DNA of 64,000 nucleotides from Dyadobacter bucti (GTDB lineage Bacteria > Bacteroidota > Bacteroidia > Cytophagales > Spirosomataceae), in NCBI RefSeq assembly GCF_005869225.1, contig NZ_SWFP01000005.1, positions 636,681 to 700,680 on the forward strand. The letters run 5' to 3'. Shown piece by piece: positions 51,483-60,581 of this stretch. Within the stretch, counting starts at the first letter, position 1. Each line of letters opens with the position of its first letter. A program made the translations under genes and the position numbers. The notes under the pieces are model-generated. The model had not been told where the DNA came from and did no database searches. It worked only from the letters and a program-made list of their open reading frames with translations.

Positions 51483-54347
51483 ATGAACATCAATTTACGA
51501 ATCTTATTATTAATGATCACAACGGGGCTGGCAACATCCTCATTCGCACAGTTTCCCGGCGGCGGCGGAGGCAGGTCTGGCGGTGGTGGTGATTTCAGGC
51601 GCGACGGCGGGGACAGGCAGCGGCAGACGGTGATTCCGGGTACGGCCGAAGACACCCGTAAGGGAAGCGGAAAAATAAAAGGGATATTAGTGGATTCCAC
51701 CAGTAAAAGTCCGGTTGAATTTGCATCTCTTGCTTTGATAGATACGAAAACCAATGCTCCGATCGACGGCACGACGACTGACGACAAAGGGGCATTTACA
51801 CTTACGAAAGTTGCTTCCGGCGATTTCAAGATCCTGATATCCTTTATCGGTTATAAAACGAAGACGATAGCCAATGTTAAAATAGACCGCCGTACTGACC
51901 TGGATCTGGGCACCATTGCCTTTGCCCCTGACGTAGTTCAGCTGAATGAAGTTGAGGTAGTTGGAATGGCTCAGATGATTGAGGAGAAGGTGGACCGGCT
52001 TGTTTATAATGCCGAAAAAGATATTACGAGTAAAGGTGGCGACGCTTCGGATGTAATGAGGAAAGTGCCTATGCTGACTGTAGACCTCGACGGGAACGTT
52101 TCGCTCAGAGGAAGCTCAAACGTGCGGGTATTGATCAATAACAAGCCTTCGACGATCATCGCGACCAGCGTTGCAGACGCATTGAAGCAAATTCCTGCCG
52201 ATATGATCAAATCGGTGGAAGTGATCACGTCACCTTCCGCCAAATATGATGCAGAGGGCTCGGCAGGTATCATTAATATCATTACCAAAAAGAGCACTAT
52301 CCAGGGAGGAACATTGAACCTGGACACGGGGATCGGTAACCGTGGCTCGAATTTGGGGTTGAGGGGAAATTACCGGGTTGGGAAAATGGGTTTCAGCCTC
52401 GGAGGGTTCGGGAGGTTCAATTACAACATGCCCGGCAGGACAGAAAACCTCCAGACAGGTAAAATTGAAAGGTTTTCGGTTCGCCAGATGAGTGACACGG
52501 ACAACAAAATGGCGTTTGGATCCTATAATTTTGGATGGGACTATGAGATAGATTCCAAGACTTCTCTTTCAGCGGGCGTTCGCTATGGGATGCGAAATAT
52601 GCGGAATACGCAAAATCTGTCCACTTTCAATACGCAGGCGGACGGTACTACGAAAACGAGTTTCCGGGATGTGTCGACCAAAGATCTTTCAGGAACCTGG
52701 GATGTTAATGTGGATTATATAAGAACACTCAGCAAGCCACAGCAGGAACTGAGCATTTCGACCCAGTACAGCCGGAATAACAGGACAAACGATTTTGACG
52801 CTGACGTATATTCGCTTAGTAACGAACAGCTTAGAGAATTGCTAGGTACACAAGGGAACAACAATAGCAGCCACAATCAGGAGAGTACTGTTCAGCTTGA
52901 CTATCAGACACCTATCAAAGACAATCAGATGCTTGAAGTGGGAGGAAAAGGAATTTTTCGTCAGGTGGTCAGTAATTATGACTATTACAGCACGGTGGAC
53001 ACGCCCCAGGCTGCAAGTAACCTGAACTACGATCAGAACGTAGCTGCGGGATATCTGTCCTATACTTTTACAACGAAAAGTAAGTTTACGGTCAAAGCAG
53101 GTTCGCGGTACGAGTATACCAGCATTGACGCTCGTCAGGGAGAAGTAGGAGACCTTAACCTGCCAGCCTATGGTAACCTCGTACCGAGCATTAACATTTC
53201 ACAGACTTTCGGCAAAGGCCAGACTATTAAATTGGGTTACAACCGTCGTTTGCAAAGACCCGGGATCCAGTTTTTGAACCCTAACGTAAACGCTGCCAAT
53301 CCCCAGAACATCTCCGTGGGTAACCCCAACCTGAAACCTGAACTGACAGACCAAATCGAATTGGGGACGAGCTTTTTCAAGAATTCCCTGTACGTCAATG
53401 TTTCCACTTTTGCACGTTTCACAAACAGCTCTATTGAAAGTATCCGTACAACCAGCGACGAAGGCGTTATTACCACGACTTACGGAAACATCGGCAACAA
53501 AAAGAATTATGGTGTGAACTTGTTCGGAAACATGACATTCTTTAAAAGATGGCAGGTAGGTGGCGGTATGGATGCTTATTATGTGAGCTTGTCCAACAAT
53601 AGCCCTAATCCTGCACTTAAAAACAACAACAGCGGGGTAGTGGTCAGTGGGAGGTTCAGAACAGGGCTTACCATTAAAAATGGCTGGGGATTACAAGCTG
53701 GTGGTTTTGTGAGAGGAAGAGATGTTCAGCTGCAGGGGACACAAGCAGGTTTCCGCATGTATGATTTTGGTATCAAGAAAGATTTTACGAACAAACGTGG
53801 AAGCATCGGTTTCGGAATGGAGAACTTCCTGGCTCCGTCATTCAAGATGAAGACCAGCCTCGAATCCGCTACGTTTACGCAGAACAATACCAACTTTTTA
53901 TACAACAGAGGTTTCAGGATCAATTTCTCATATCGCCTGGGCAAAATGACCTTTGTTGAACAAAAAGCAAGGAGAAGAAAGTCTGTTAATAATGATGACC
54001 AGAAAAGTGATGGCGGTGGCGGAATGGATGCTGGAGGCGCAGGTGGTGCACAAGCAGCGCCGGCAATTACAGTGCCGGCAGTAAGACCCGCAGGCGCTAC
54101 CGGCAGGCCACAAGGCATGCGACCAGCTGGTGACAGTACCGCGGCACCGGTTCGGCAGGGGGCTCCCTTCCAGCCTGGCACTAGACCTGATTCGACTGCA
54201 AGACCGGCATTTTCTACGGATTCTACCACTGCAAAACCTGATAGCACAGCCAGGCCGGTATTCCCGGAGACCCCGGTAAAATCGGATTCCACTGCTGTTC
54301 CTGCCAAACCAGCAACGCCTGCTGATTCATTACCAAAGAAGGATTAA
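51483..54347 (+). CDS. TonB-dependent receptor with Gly-rich N-terminus and Pro/Ser/Thr-rich C-terminal tail
   Basis: The 954-residue protein has a signal peptide (about 1-20, SSFAQ), a glycine/arginine-rich linker (20-60), a carboxypeptidase-like regulatory domain (IKGILVDSTSKSPVEFASLAL, in pieces), a plug and a barrel of the outer-membrane beta-barrel 3 type ending near residue 840 (INFSYRLGKMTFVEQ). The last 110 residues are a low-complexity tail rich in Pro, Ala, Ser, Thr and Gly, with repeated DST motifs (GDST, PDST, TDST, PDST, SDST). The receptor body imports an unknown substrate; the LytS/LytR pair is divergent from it. Confidence 0.88.
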   Translation: MNINLRILLLMITTGLATSSFAQFPGGGGGRSGGGGDFRRDGGDRQRQTVIPGTAEDTRKGSGKIKGILVDSTSKSPVEFASLALIDTKTNAPIDGTTTDDKGAFTLTKVASGDFKILISFIGYKTKTIANVKIDRRTDLDLGTIAFAPDVVQLNEVEVVGMAQMIEEKVDRLVYNAEKDITSKGGDASDVMRKVPMLTVDLDGNVSLRGSSNVRVLINNKPSTIIATSVADALKQIPADMIKSVEVITSPSAKYDAEGSAGIINIITKKSTIQGGTLNLDTGIGNRGSNLGLRGNYRVGKMGFSLGGFGRFNYNMPGRTENLQTGKIERFSVRQMSDTDNKMAFGSYNFGWDYEIDSKTSLSAGVRYGMRNMRNTQNLSTFNTQADGTTKTSFRDVSTKDLSGTWDVNVDYIRTLSKPQQELSISTQYSRNNRTNDFDADVYSLSNEQLRELLGTQGNNNSSHNQESTVQLDYQTPIKDNQMLEVGGKGIFRQVVSNYDYYSTVDTPQAASNLNYDQNVAAGYLSYTFTTKSKFTVKAGSRYEYTSIDARQGEVGDLNLPAYGNLVPSINISQTFGKGQTIKLGYNRRLQRPGIQFLNPNVNAANPQNISVGNPNLKPELTDQIELGTSFFKNSLYVNVSTFARFTNSSIESIRTTSDEGVITTTYGNIGNKKNYGVNLFGNMTFFKRWQVGGGMDAYYVSLSNNSPNPALKNNNSGVVVSGRFRTGLTIKNGWGLQAGGFVRGRDVQLQGTQAGFRMYDFGIKKDFTNKRGSIGFGMENFLAPSFKMKTSLESATFTQNNTNFLYNRGFRINFSYRLGKMTFVEQKARRRKSVNNDDQKSDGGGGMDAGGAGGAQAAPAITVPAVRPAGATGRPQGMRPAGDSTAAPVRQGAPFQPGTRPDSTARPAFSTDSTTAKPDSTARPVFPETPVKSDSTAVPAKPATPADSLPKKD

Positions 54348-54371
54348 TATCTACTAGTTTATAAATGCAGA

Positions 54372-54412
54372 AAAGCCCGGACTTTGATTGGTCCGGGCTT
54401 TCATTTTTATAT
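54372..54412. terminator. Strong terminator between TonB receptor and hemC
   Basis: AAAGCCCGGAC (54372-54382) and GTCCGGGCTTT (54391-54401) pair perfectly over an eight-base loop, followed by CATTTTTAT. It suits both convergent genes. Confidence 0.85.
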
Positions 54413-54423
54413 CAAAAAAAGGC

Positions 54424-55356
54424 TCAGGCAGTCCCGTTTTGTTTTCGTATTTCCAGTAAGATCCTGTCGGCTCCAGCTTCAAGGAGTTCATCGGCAAGTG
54501 CGGTTCCCAGTTCCTCAGGGTAATTAATTGACCCGCTCTGGGTTTTTCGGATCAGTTCAGCCCCATCAAGACTAATGATCCCGCCTGAGATATTGATCTG
54601 ATCGTCATGGAGGGCGGCAAGTCCGAATACCGGAATGCTGCAGCCTCCCTGTAGCCTTTTCAGAAACGCCCGTTCGGTAAGCAGGCAGATTTCAGTCGGT
54701 CCGTGGTTGAGCAATTGTTTTAACAAAGCTTTTTTATCATCCGGTAAAGAAACGGCACATTCGATCGCGACGCTGCCTTGCCCTACGGCGGGGGTAAATT
54801 CATCCAGAAGCAAATGCTCCGCTATTTTATCATCATATTCCATCCGGTGAACGCCGGCATAAGCCAGCAGCAATGCATCACATTGGCCTTCTTCCAGCTT
54901 TCTGAGACGTGTCTGTAAATTACCACGCATATCCACGGTTTTAATTTGCGGATAAAAATGCTTTAACACTGCAATACGGCGGGTTGAGGAAGTTCCCACT
55001 ACGAAAGTTTCGCCGCTTTTCAGGGATAAATCCGTATTGTGGCTTACGAGTACATCATTGGCTTTTTCACGTTCAGTAAAAGCGATGAGCTCAAAAGAAT
55101 CGTCGAGCTGGGATTGAAGATCCTTAGCGCTGTGTACGGCTATATCAATACTGCCATCTTTCAGCTGGTCTTCCAGTTCCTGTGTGAAAACACCTTTACT
55201 GCCTATTTTAGACAAAGACCTGTCAAGGATCTGATCTCCCTTTGTTTCGATGATCACAATCTCGGTGTCCACTCCGCCTTTTTTTAAAAGGTCTTCCACA
55301 TAATATGCCTGCCAAAGGGCCAGTTTACTTCCGCGGGTTCCTATTTTAATATGCAT
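54424..55356 (-). CDS. hemC: Porphobilinogen deaminase (hydroxymethylbilane synthase)
   Basis: The 310-residue enzyme shows KIGTRGSKLALWQAYYVEDL at the start, VHSAKDLQSQLDDSFELIAF, GTSSTRRIAVLKHFYPQIKT, RGNLQTRLRKLEEGQCDALL and the cofactor-binding loop LQGGCSIPVFGLAAL, whose cysteine holds the dipyrromethane. It joins four porphobilinogen units in haem and sirohaem synthesis. It is the last gene of a minus-strand run following rimK by 46 bases; no other tetrapyrrole gene is here. Confidence 0.95.
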   Translation of the reverse strand: MHIKIGTRGSKLALWQAYYVEDLLKKGGVDTEIVIIETKGDQILDRSLSKIGSKGVFTQELEDQLKDGSIDIAVHSAKDLQSQLDDSFELIAFTEREKANDVLVSHNTDLSLKSGETFVVGTSSTRRIAVLKHFYPQIKTVDMRGNLQTRLRKLEEGQCDALLLAYAGVHRMEYDDKIAEHLLLDEFTPAVGQGSVAIECAVSLPDDKKALLKQLLNHGPTEICLLTERAFLKRLQGGCSIPVFGLAALHDDQINISGGIISLDGAELIRKTQSGSINYPEELGTALADELLEAGADRILLEIRKQNGTA

Positions 55357-55402
55357 TTTGATTGCTCCTCACTATTTGTTTCTAACCTTTTACTCATTTA
55401 TA

Positions 55403-56305
55403 CTAAATACCGACAGTGTCACTTTCATCAGTAACGATTTTGTCCTCGATATACGAAACAATAAGCGATGCTATATCAATCCCGCTTATTTCTTCAATGC
55501 CTCTTAAGCCTGGGGAAGAATTCACTTCCATGACCAGGGGGCCCCGTTCCGACTGCAAAAGATCTACCCCGGCAATTTTAACCCCCAATGCTCTTGCGGC
55601 AGCGATGGCCGTATGTTCTTCTTCCGGGGATAATTCAATGATACAGCCTTCGCCCCCGCGATGGAGGTTGGATCGGAAGTCACCTTCTGCGCCCTGGCGT
55701 TTCATGGCTGCAATTACCTTATTGCCGATCACAAATGCCCGGATGTCAGCTCCTTTGGATTCAGCTATATATTCCTGAATCAGAAAGTTGGCCCTCAACC
55801 CATAAAATGCTTCGATCGTAGACTTGGCTGCTTTGATGGTTTCTGCGAGCACTACACCCACTCCCTGAGTACCTTCCAGTAATTTGATTATTACCGGCGG
55901 GCCACCTACCATGTGTATGAGCTCGTTTACCTGTGCTGGATTTTTGGCAAAAACCGTTTTCGGGATACCGACGCCGGATTTTGCCAGTACCTGCATGCTG
56001 CGCAGCTTATCGCGTGAGCGGAGTATCGCCTGGGATTTGACAGTTGTAAAAACCTTCATTAACTCCAGTTGCCGAACTACAGCACATCCAAAAGCGGTAA
56101 CCGAAGTTCCTATTCTCGGGATTACCGCGTCGATGCCCGTGATTTGTTTTCCTTTATAAATGATGGTAGGCTTTCCGCCTTCAATCATCACGAAGCACTT
56201 CACGTGGTCGATAACAACTGCCTGATGACCTTTTTCTTTTATAGCCTCTACCAGACGCCTTGTTGAATACAGGTCGGGATTGGTAGATAAAACGGCGATT
56301 TTCAT
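55403..56305 (-). CDS. rimK: RimK-type ATP-grasp ligase (ribosomal protein S6 glutamate ligase)
   Basis: The 300-residue protein is an ATP-grasp enzyme. Segments include GGPPVIIKLLEGTQGVGVVLAE (phosphate-binding strand-loop; in pieces PPVIIKLLEG and TQGVGVVL), FLIQEYIAESKGADIRAFVI, AMKRQGAEGDFRSNLHRGGE and VMEVNSSPGLRGIEEISGI, with the metal-binding E and N. RimK adds glutamate residues to the C-terminus of S6 or related targets. The gene for a RimB-like protease lies directly upstream in the same run (43-base gap), the usual pairing. Confidence 0.9.
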   Translation of the reverse strand: MKIAVLSTNPDLYSTRRLVEAIKEKGHQAVVIDHVKCFVMIEGGKPTIIYKGKQITGIDAVIPRIGTSVTAFGCAVVRQLELMKVFTTVKSQAILRSRDKLRSMQVLAKSGVGIPKTVFAKNPAQVNELIHMVGGPPVIIKLLEGTQGVGVVLAETIKAAKSTIEAFYGLRANFLIQEYIAESKGADIRAFVIGNKVIAAMKRQGAEGDFRSNLHRGGEGCIIELSPEEEHTAIAAARALGVKIAGVDLLQSERGPLVMEVNSSPGLRGIEEISGIDIASLIVSYIEDKIVTDESDTVGI

Positions 56306-56348
56306 ATAATTCCGGATAATTGAGAAGTGGAGGTAGAGGGCAGGTCAG

Positions 56349-56813
56349 TTAATTTTTGTTGTTGGCATGAGCTGTTACACCAGAACGTTTCAAGGCTGAT
56401 AAATCTTTCTGTGAGACGTCAATAATAAAACGGTTCTTCAACAATTTGCGGCCTATCAAAATAGGGTACCGCATTTTCCGCCTGTTGGCCAGTGAGAATT
56501 CTGTCCGGATATTTCTTCCGAAAATTTTTATCCTTGTTTTGATCACGTAGCGTTTTTCCTCTCTACCTGATGAATTGCGTATGATCGTTTCTTTAAAATC
56601 GGTGACAGAAAATGATTGTTGCGGCGCTCCCTTCTTTGCATCGAGATGAAACCTGAGCACGGTCTGGTCGCCTTCTTTAACCAAACCTACCCGGGAACAG
56701 TGAATAGCGGAGGTATTGGCCCCGGAGTCGATCCTGACTGGAATATTGAACCAATCCAGGTCTGGCAGATCCACAATGTCGGTTGCGCCTATAATTTCGA
56801 TCGGATATTTCAT
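56349..56813 (-). CDS. RimB-like retropepsin (putative zinc protease family)
   Basis: The 154-residue protein has the single-lobe aspartic protease pattern: the catalytic DSGANTSAIH near residue 29 and the hydrophobic YPILIGRKLLKN near residue 116, as in retropepsin-like enzymes of the RimB/PF05618 type. In proteobacteria RimB trims the glutamate tail that RimK adds to ribosomal protein S6, so the pair sets the tail length. Its start overlaps the holB stop by four bases (ATGA), and rimK follows 43 bases later, which supports that role here. Confidence 0.85.
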   Translation of the reverse strand: MKYPIEIIGATDIVDLPDLDWFNIPVRIDSGANTSAIHCSRVGLVKEGDQTVLRFHLDAKKGAPQQSFSVTDFKETIIRNSSGREEKRYVIKTRIKIFGRNIRTEFSLANRRKMRYPILIGRKLLKNRFIIDVSQKDLSALKRSGVTAHANNKN

Positions 56814-57928
56814 TTTCGCTGGAAAAACAGGGCAACTGTCAATGAGAGATCCAAAAAGACCATTTTAGCTCTAACGTTCCTTTCGATATGGTAATATGCA
56901 GTATTTACTTCCTCGATCATTTTTTCCAGAGAGTCAAAATTGACCGCTTTGGAGAAATTCTGAACGAAAGTAAGTTCTTCCTCGGGAACACGCAACAATT
57001 CACCGGCCCCGTGGCTCCATACCAGCATATCCCGGAACAGCCGCAGCGCATATTCCATCAAGCCTTTTTGTTTCTCCTTATTCATCACATCAAAGCCATC
57101 GGCCAACTTTACAAGATGTGAGACATCATATCTATAGCAAGAGCGCATCCATGCTGCAAACCAGCCAGAGCGGTCGTCTTCATTATCCTGAACGAGTTTG
57201 AGGGCTTCGGAAAGATTACCGTCACACAAATAGGCGATCTGATTCGCGGCAGTGTCGCTGACATTCCGTTCTTTTAAATAAGAACGTACTTCTGCGTCAG
57301 AAAACGCCGGAACTGCGATGCGTTGGGTACGGGAAATAATAGTGGTAAGCAGCTTGTCGGACTGATCGCTTACCAGCAGGAAAAGGGTTTTTTCTGGCGG
57401 CTCTTCCAATATTTTTAAGATGGCATTGGACGAGGAGGCATTCATGATATCCGGCTTCCAGATCAATAGGATCTTGTATTCTCCTTCGTAGGACTTAACG
57501 GATAGTTTTCTGAGAATTCCCCGGGCTTCTTCTACGGAGATATTTCCCTGCTTGTTTTCGGCGGTGATAAAATCCAGCCACTCAGGTAAAACGCGGTAGG
57601 GATTTTCCAGTAAAAATGAGCGCCAGAGTCCTAAAAATGCCTCACTGGTTTTGCCGTCTACTTTTTTTGAAGTTGCAATCGGGAAGATAAAATGAAAATC
57701 CGGGTGCACCAGTTTGCTCATTTTGCCGCAGGAAGCGCACGTGCCGCAGGCATCGTCCTCATGCTGGTTTTCACAATTGATATAGGTAGCAAAAGCCAGT
57801 GCCAAGGCAAGACCAGCACCACCAACAGAACAGTCGAACAGCTGAGCATGAGCAAGGTGGCTGTTTTGCACCGAACGTCTCAATGTAGATTTTATAGGTT
57901 CCAGTCCAGGAATATCTCTGAAAAGCAC
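56810..57928 (-). CDS. holB: DNA polymerase III, delta' subunit
   Basis: The 372-residue protein is an AAA+ clamp-loader subunit. It starts MLFRDIPGLEPIKSTLRRSV and includes the zinc-like cysteine cluster CGTCASCGKM near residue 62. The segment SYEGEYKILLIWKPDIMNAS is the Walker B region, and ILKILEEPPEKTLFLLVSDQ with SRTQRIAV is the sensor 1 part. The P-loop position reads FDCSVGGAGLALALA and lacks the GK[ST] of ATP-binding subunits, which is normal for delta'. It loads the sliding clamp with delta and DnaX. It overlaps the rimB start by four bases. Confidence 0.93.
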   Translation of the reverse strand: MLFRDIPGLEPIKSTLRRSVQNSHLAHAQLFDCSVGGAGLALALAFATYINCENQHEDDACGTCASCGKMSKLVHPDFHFIFPIATSKKVDGKTSEAFLGLWRSFLLENPYRVLPEWLDFITAENKQGNISVEEARGILRKLSVKSYEGEYKILLIWKPDIMNASSSNAILKILEEPPEKTLFLLVSDQSDKLLTTIISRTQRIAVPAFSDAEVRSYLKERNVSDTAANQIAYLCDGNLSEALKLVQDNEDDRSGWFAAWMRSCYRYDVSHLVKLADGFDVMNKEKQKGLMEYALRLFRDMLVWSHGAGELLRVPEEELTFVQNFSKAVNFDSLEKMIEEVNTAYYHIERNVRAKMVFLDLSLTVALFFQRK

Positions 57929-57971
57929 GACTGTTTTGGGTTATTTTGATTAAAACCACGCGGCAAATTAA

Positions 57972-59165
57972 CTAAATCCCGCGTTGTTCCTTTGTTTGTT
58001 CAAATACTGATCTGAGAATATTTTCCTCGGTTTTACTAAATGCCATGTTTCTTCTGCTGACTGTATCGCTGGCCACGGACAAGGCTTTTTCGAGTCTGTA
58101 CTCGGCCAATCCTTCGGCTTTCCCTCCCCATGTAAAAGAGGGGGTATGCTTAGCCTGAAAGCCTGCACCGAACACATTTACACTTACGCCGACAACGGTC
58201 CCGGTGTTGAACATTGTAGAAATTCCTGCTTTGGAATAATCGCCCATCATCAAACCGCAAAACGTGAGGCCTGTATCTGCCAGGGAGCCGGACGCATAGC
58301 TGTGCAACTTTACATTGGTGTGGTCATTTTTCAGGTTGGAGTTGTTGGTATTTGCGCCAAGGTTGCACCATTCTCCCAACACTGAATTTCCCAGATATCC
58401 GTCATGACCTTTGTTACTATATCCGAATACCACACAATTGCTGACTTCGCCACCCAGTTTACAAAATGGGCCTACACTGGTATTAGGGCGTATTTTGGTT
58501 CCCTGGGCCAAAACAGAACTTTCACCAATAGCAAAAGGTCCCTGGATCATGGACCCTTCCTGGATCAAAGCATTCCGGCCAATGTATATAGGTCCGTGTT
58601 CTGCATTTAATACGGACGCTTTGATCACCGCGCCTTTTTCGACAAATACATTTTCAGCATTATAGACATGTGTAAAAGGATCTGAAACAGGCTCAGATTC
58701 TTGTTGTTCCTTTATCCTTGCAAAATCGGCCGCGATCTGAGCCCCGTTAAGTAAAAAAATATCCCAGACATTCCTGATCATGGTGAATTTTTCGGCGTAC
58801 GGGCGAACATCGAAGGACCCCGTTCCTATCTCTGCCGACCATGAAGTCGCAGAACGAACGGCAAGCATTTCGTTCTGATCAGAAACAAGGGCCGAATTAA
58901 GAGGTAATTTCAGGATTTCAGTAAGGAGTGTGGCATCCGGGCATAAAGCTCCGTTGATAAACAGGTTGTCGTCTGTAATCCTGGCAGGAAATTTGGAATT
59001 GAGATAAGGTGCCGTTTGAAAGGACGAGGACCTGGCGAAGCAGGCGTCCCACTTTTCGGAAATCGTATGTATGCCGCAGCGAATTGCAGCAACCGGGCGT
59101 GTGTAAGTAAACGGTAAAAGCTGTAAACGGATTACCGGATCATCGAACAGAATAATATCAGGCAT
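57972..59165 (-). CDS. GlmU-like sugar nucleotidyltransferase/left-handed beta-helix protein
   Basis: The 397-residue protein has a nucleotidyltransferase-like N-terminal half starting MPDIILFDDPVIRLQLLPFT, and a left-handed beta-helix acyltransferase half from about residue 200, visible in hexapeptide-like repeats (IYIGRNALIQEGSMIQGPFA, VLAQGTKIRPNTSVGPFCKL). The N-terminal part lacks the canonical GxGTRM nucleotide motif of GlmU (here it reads differently), so transferase activity is uncertain. It is a widespread Bacteroidota protein near housekeeping genes. It precedes holB by 43 bases and may be co-transcribed. Confidence 0.78.
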   Translation of the reverse strand: MPDIILFDDPVIRLQLLPFTYTRPVAAIRCGIHTISEKWDACFARSSSFQTAPYLNSKFPARITDDNLFINGALCPDATLLTEILKLPLNSALVSDQNEMLAVRSATSWSAEIGTGSFDVRPYAEKFTMIRNVWDIFLLNGAQIAADFARIKEQQESEPVSDPFTHVYNAENVFVEKGAVIKASVLNAEHGPIYIGRNALIQEGSMIQGPFAIGESSVLAQGTKIRPNTSVGPFCKLGGEVSNCVVFGYSNKGHDGYLGNSVLGEWCNLGANTNNSNLKNDHTNVKLHSYASGSLADTGLTFCGLMMGDYSKAGISTMFNTGTVVGVSVNVFGAGFQAKHTPSFTWGGKAEGLAEYRLEKALSVASDTVSRRNMAFSKTEENILRSVFEQTKEQRGI

Positions 59166-59213
59166 ATTTTATTCAAGTATGTGTGACCAAAGTTCGTCCA
59201 TTTTTCGGTCAGG

Positions 59214-59262
59214 ACAAAAAAAGAAGCAGTCTCCTGATAGCTTTTGCCAAGAGACTGCTTTT
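59214..59262 (-). terminator. Terminator of rpmE2
   Basis: AAGCAGTCTC (59224-59233) pairs with GAGACTGCTT (59251-59260) over a 17-base loop; the minus-strand 3' side is a T run. It separates rpmE2 from the GlmU-like gene. Confidence 0.8.
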
Positions 59263-59286
59263 GCAAGAACGTAATCTGTTAAGAGA

Positions 59287-59538
59287 TTAAGCGTCTTTTT
59301 GTCCGTAACGTTTTCTGAACTTGTCAACCCGACCAGCTGTATCCACAAGTACATTTTTGCCTGTATAAAATGGGTGCGACTGAGAAGAAACCTCAACTTT
59401 ATACACAGGGTAAGTTTTGCCGTCTTCCCAGGTAATATTTTCGTTGGTCTCTATGGTTGAACGCGTAATGAATTTGAAATCGCTTGATAGATCCCAGAAA
59501 ACAACGTCTCTATAGTTGGGATGAATATCTTTTTTCAT
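59287..59538 (-). CDS. rpmE2: Ribosomal protein L31, type B
   Basis: The 83-residue protein is bL31 of the cysteine-free type: it begins MKKDIHPNYRDVVFWDLSSD, has the conserved SSQSHPFYTGKNVLVDTAGR and FRKRYG, and lacks the CxxC pair that binds zinc in type A. The zinc-free form usually replaces the zinc form under zinc limitation, but here it may be the only L31; no second copy is in the window. It belongs to the 50S subunit, at the bridge with the 30S head. It has a clear promoter and its own terminator. Confidence 0.96.
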   Translation of the reverse strand: MKKDIHPNYRDVVFWDLSSDFKFITRSTIETNENITWEDGKTYPVYKVEVSSQSHPFYTGKNVLVDTAGRVDKFRKRYGQKDA

Positions 59539-59583
59539 TGGTATATGGTATTATGTTTTCGATACAATTCTCAAAAAGGATTG

Positions 59584-59614
59584 CAAAAGTAAAAATTCTA
59601 ATTTTGTAAACCAA
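59584..59614 (-). promoter_or_regulatory. Promoter of rpmE2
   Basis: On the minus strand TTG (59614-59612), a 20-bp spacer and TACTTTTG (59591-59584) match the Bacteroidota consensus. The -7 box is 46 bases before the ATG. No Zur-like palindrome was recognised. Confidence 0.65.
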
Positions 59615-59672
59615 GGAAATCAAATGCTATCTTTATTTATATTAATACGATACGTGGAAAAATGCTGCGTAT

Positions 59673-60581
59673 TTAAACCTCGCTTAATTGTTGCTTCAGC
59701 ACCTCAACACCTTTTCGGGCTTCTTTTTCAAAATCTGTGTAGGTAAAGCATTCAATTGAAAGCCCTCCTTTGTATTGGATTTTTTTCAAAGCACCCAGAT
59801 ATGCCCGGAAATCGTCTCCTTTCACACCAGGAGGGGTCCTACTCTCCTTTTCGGCGATATGGCAATGCACGATATGCTTACCATACTTCACGATTTCAGT
59901 AGCAGGTTCGTCCTCTTTCAGCATGTGATAGATGTCGCAAAGCAATTTCACTTTTGGGCTTTTTACAGCATCGACAATTTCCACACCTTCCGCTAGGCTG
60001 TTTATGAAATTGGTTTCACCCCTGTTTAACGGTTCCACAGCAATGGTAACTCCATATTTTTCTGCCAGCGGCGCCATTTTTGTTGTGAGCTCGATATGCT
60101 GGGCTTTCGCTATATTTCTGTCAAAACCATCCGGGATAATCCGGGATGCCCCGCTTCCGAAAACAATGTATTGTGAGCCACATTCCTTTGCTCTTTTAAG
60201 AGCGAGCTCTGTGCGTTGCAGGATTGCTTCGTGATTGGCATCGGGTCCCAGCGTTTTTAAGCTACCCGGGAGTAGTATTACATAAGACCGTATTGGAAAA
60301 TTTTCGAGTTTGAGCTGCTCGAGGTTTTTCTGGTATTGCGGATCTCCATCCGCAGGAATCAGAAATCCAGCCACGGATTCTTCGATATAGGCACACCCGG
60401 ACTCACGGAGAAAATCTGCTTTTCCGTATGCTGCAAATACGCCGAGCGGTATTGAGTATTGTGGCTGAGCCACAGCCGAAAAGGCGTCGCTGACCGCAGA
60501 ACCGGCTAGAATACCTGCGGTCGTTTTTGTAGAATTTATTATAAAATTTCTTCTGGATAAAAAATAAATAGTTTTAATCAT
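59673..60581 (-). CDS. Secreted sugar phosphate isomerase/epimerase-like (AP endonuclease 2 fold)
   Basis: The 302-residue protein begins with a twin-arginine-like signal (LSRRNFIINSTKTTAGILAG), cut near AVAQ. The TIM-barrel core has AVEPLNRGETNFINSLAEGV, LLCDIYHMLKEDEPATEIV, HCHIAEKESRTPPGVKGD and LSIECFTYTDF, in which the E, D, H and E metal ligands of xylose isomerase-like enzymes can be traced. The secreted Tat form is common in Cytophagales. The substrate is unknown. A TAAATTTG box (minus strand, 60670-60663) lies 82 bases before the ATG. Confidence 0.8.
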   Translation of the reverse strand: MIKTIYFLSRRNFIINSTKTTAGILAGSAVSDAFSAVAQPQYSIPLGVFAAYGKADFLRESGCAYIEESVAGFLIPADGDPQYQKNLEQLKLENFPIRSYVILLPGSLKTLGPDANHEAILQRTELALKRAKECGSQYIVFGSGASRIIPDGFDRNIAKAQHIELTTKMAPLAEKYGVTIAVEPLNRGETNFINSLAEGVEIVDAVKSPKVKLLCDIYHMLKEDEPATEIVKYGKHIVHCHIAEKESRTPPGVKGDDFRAYLGALKKIQYKGGLSIECFTYTDFEKEARKGVEVLKQQLSEV

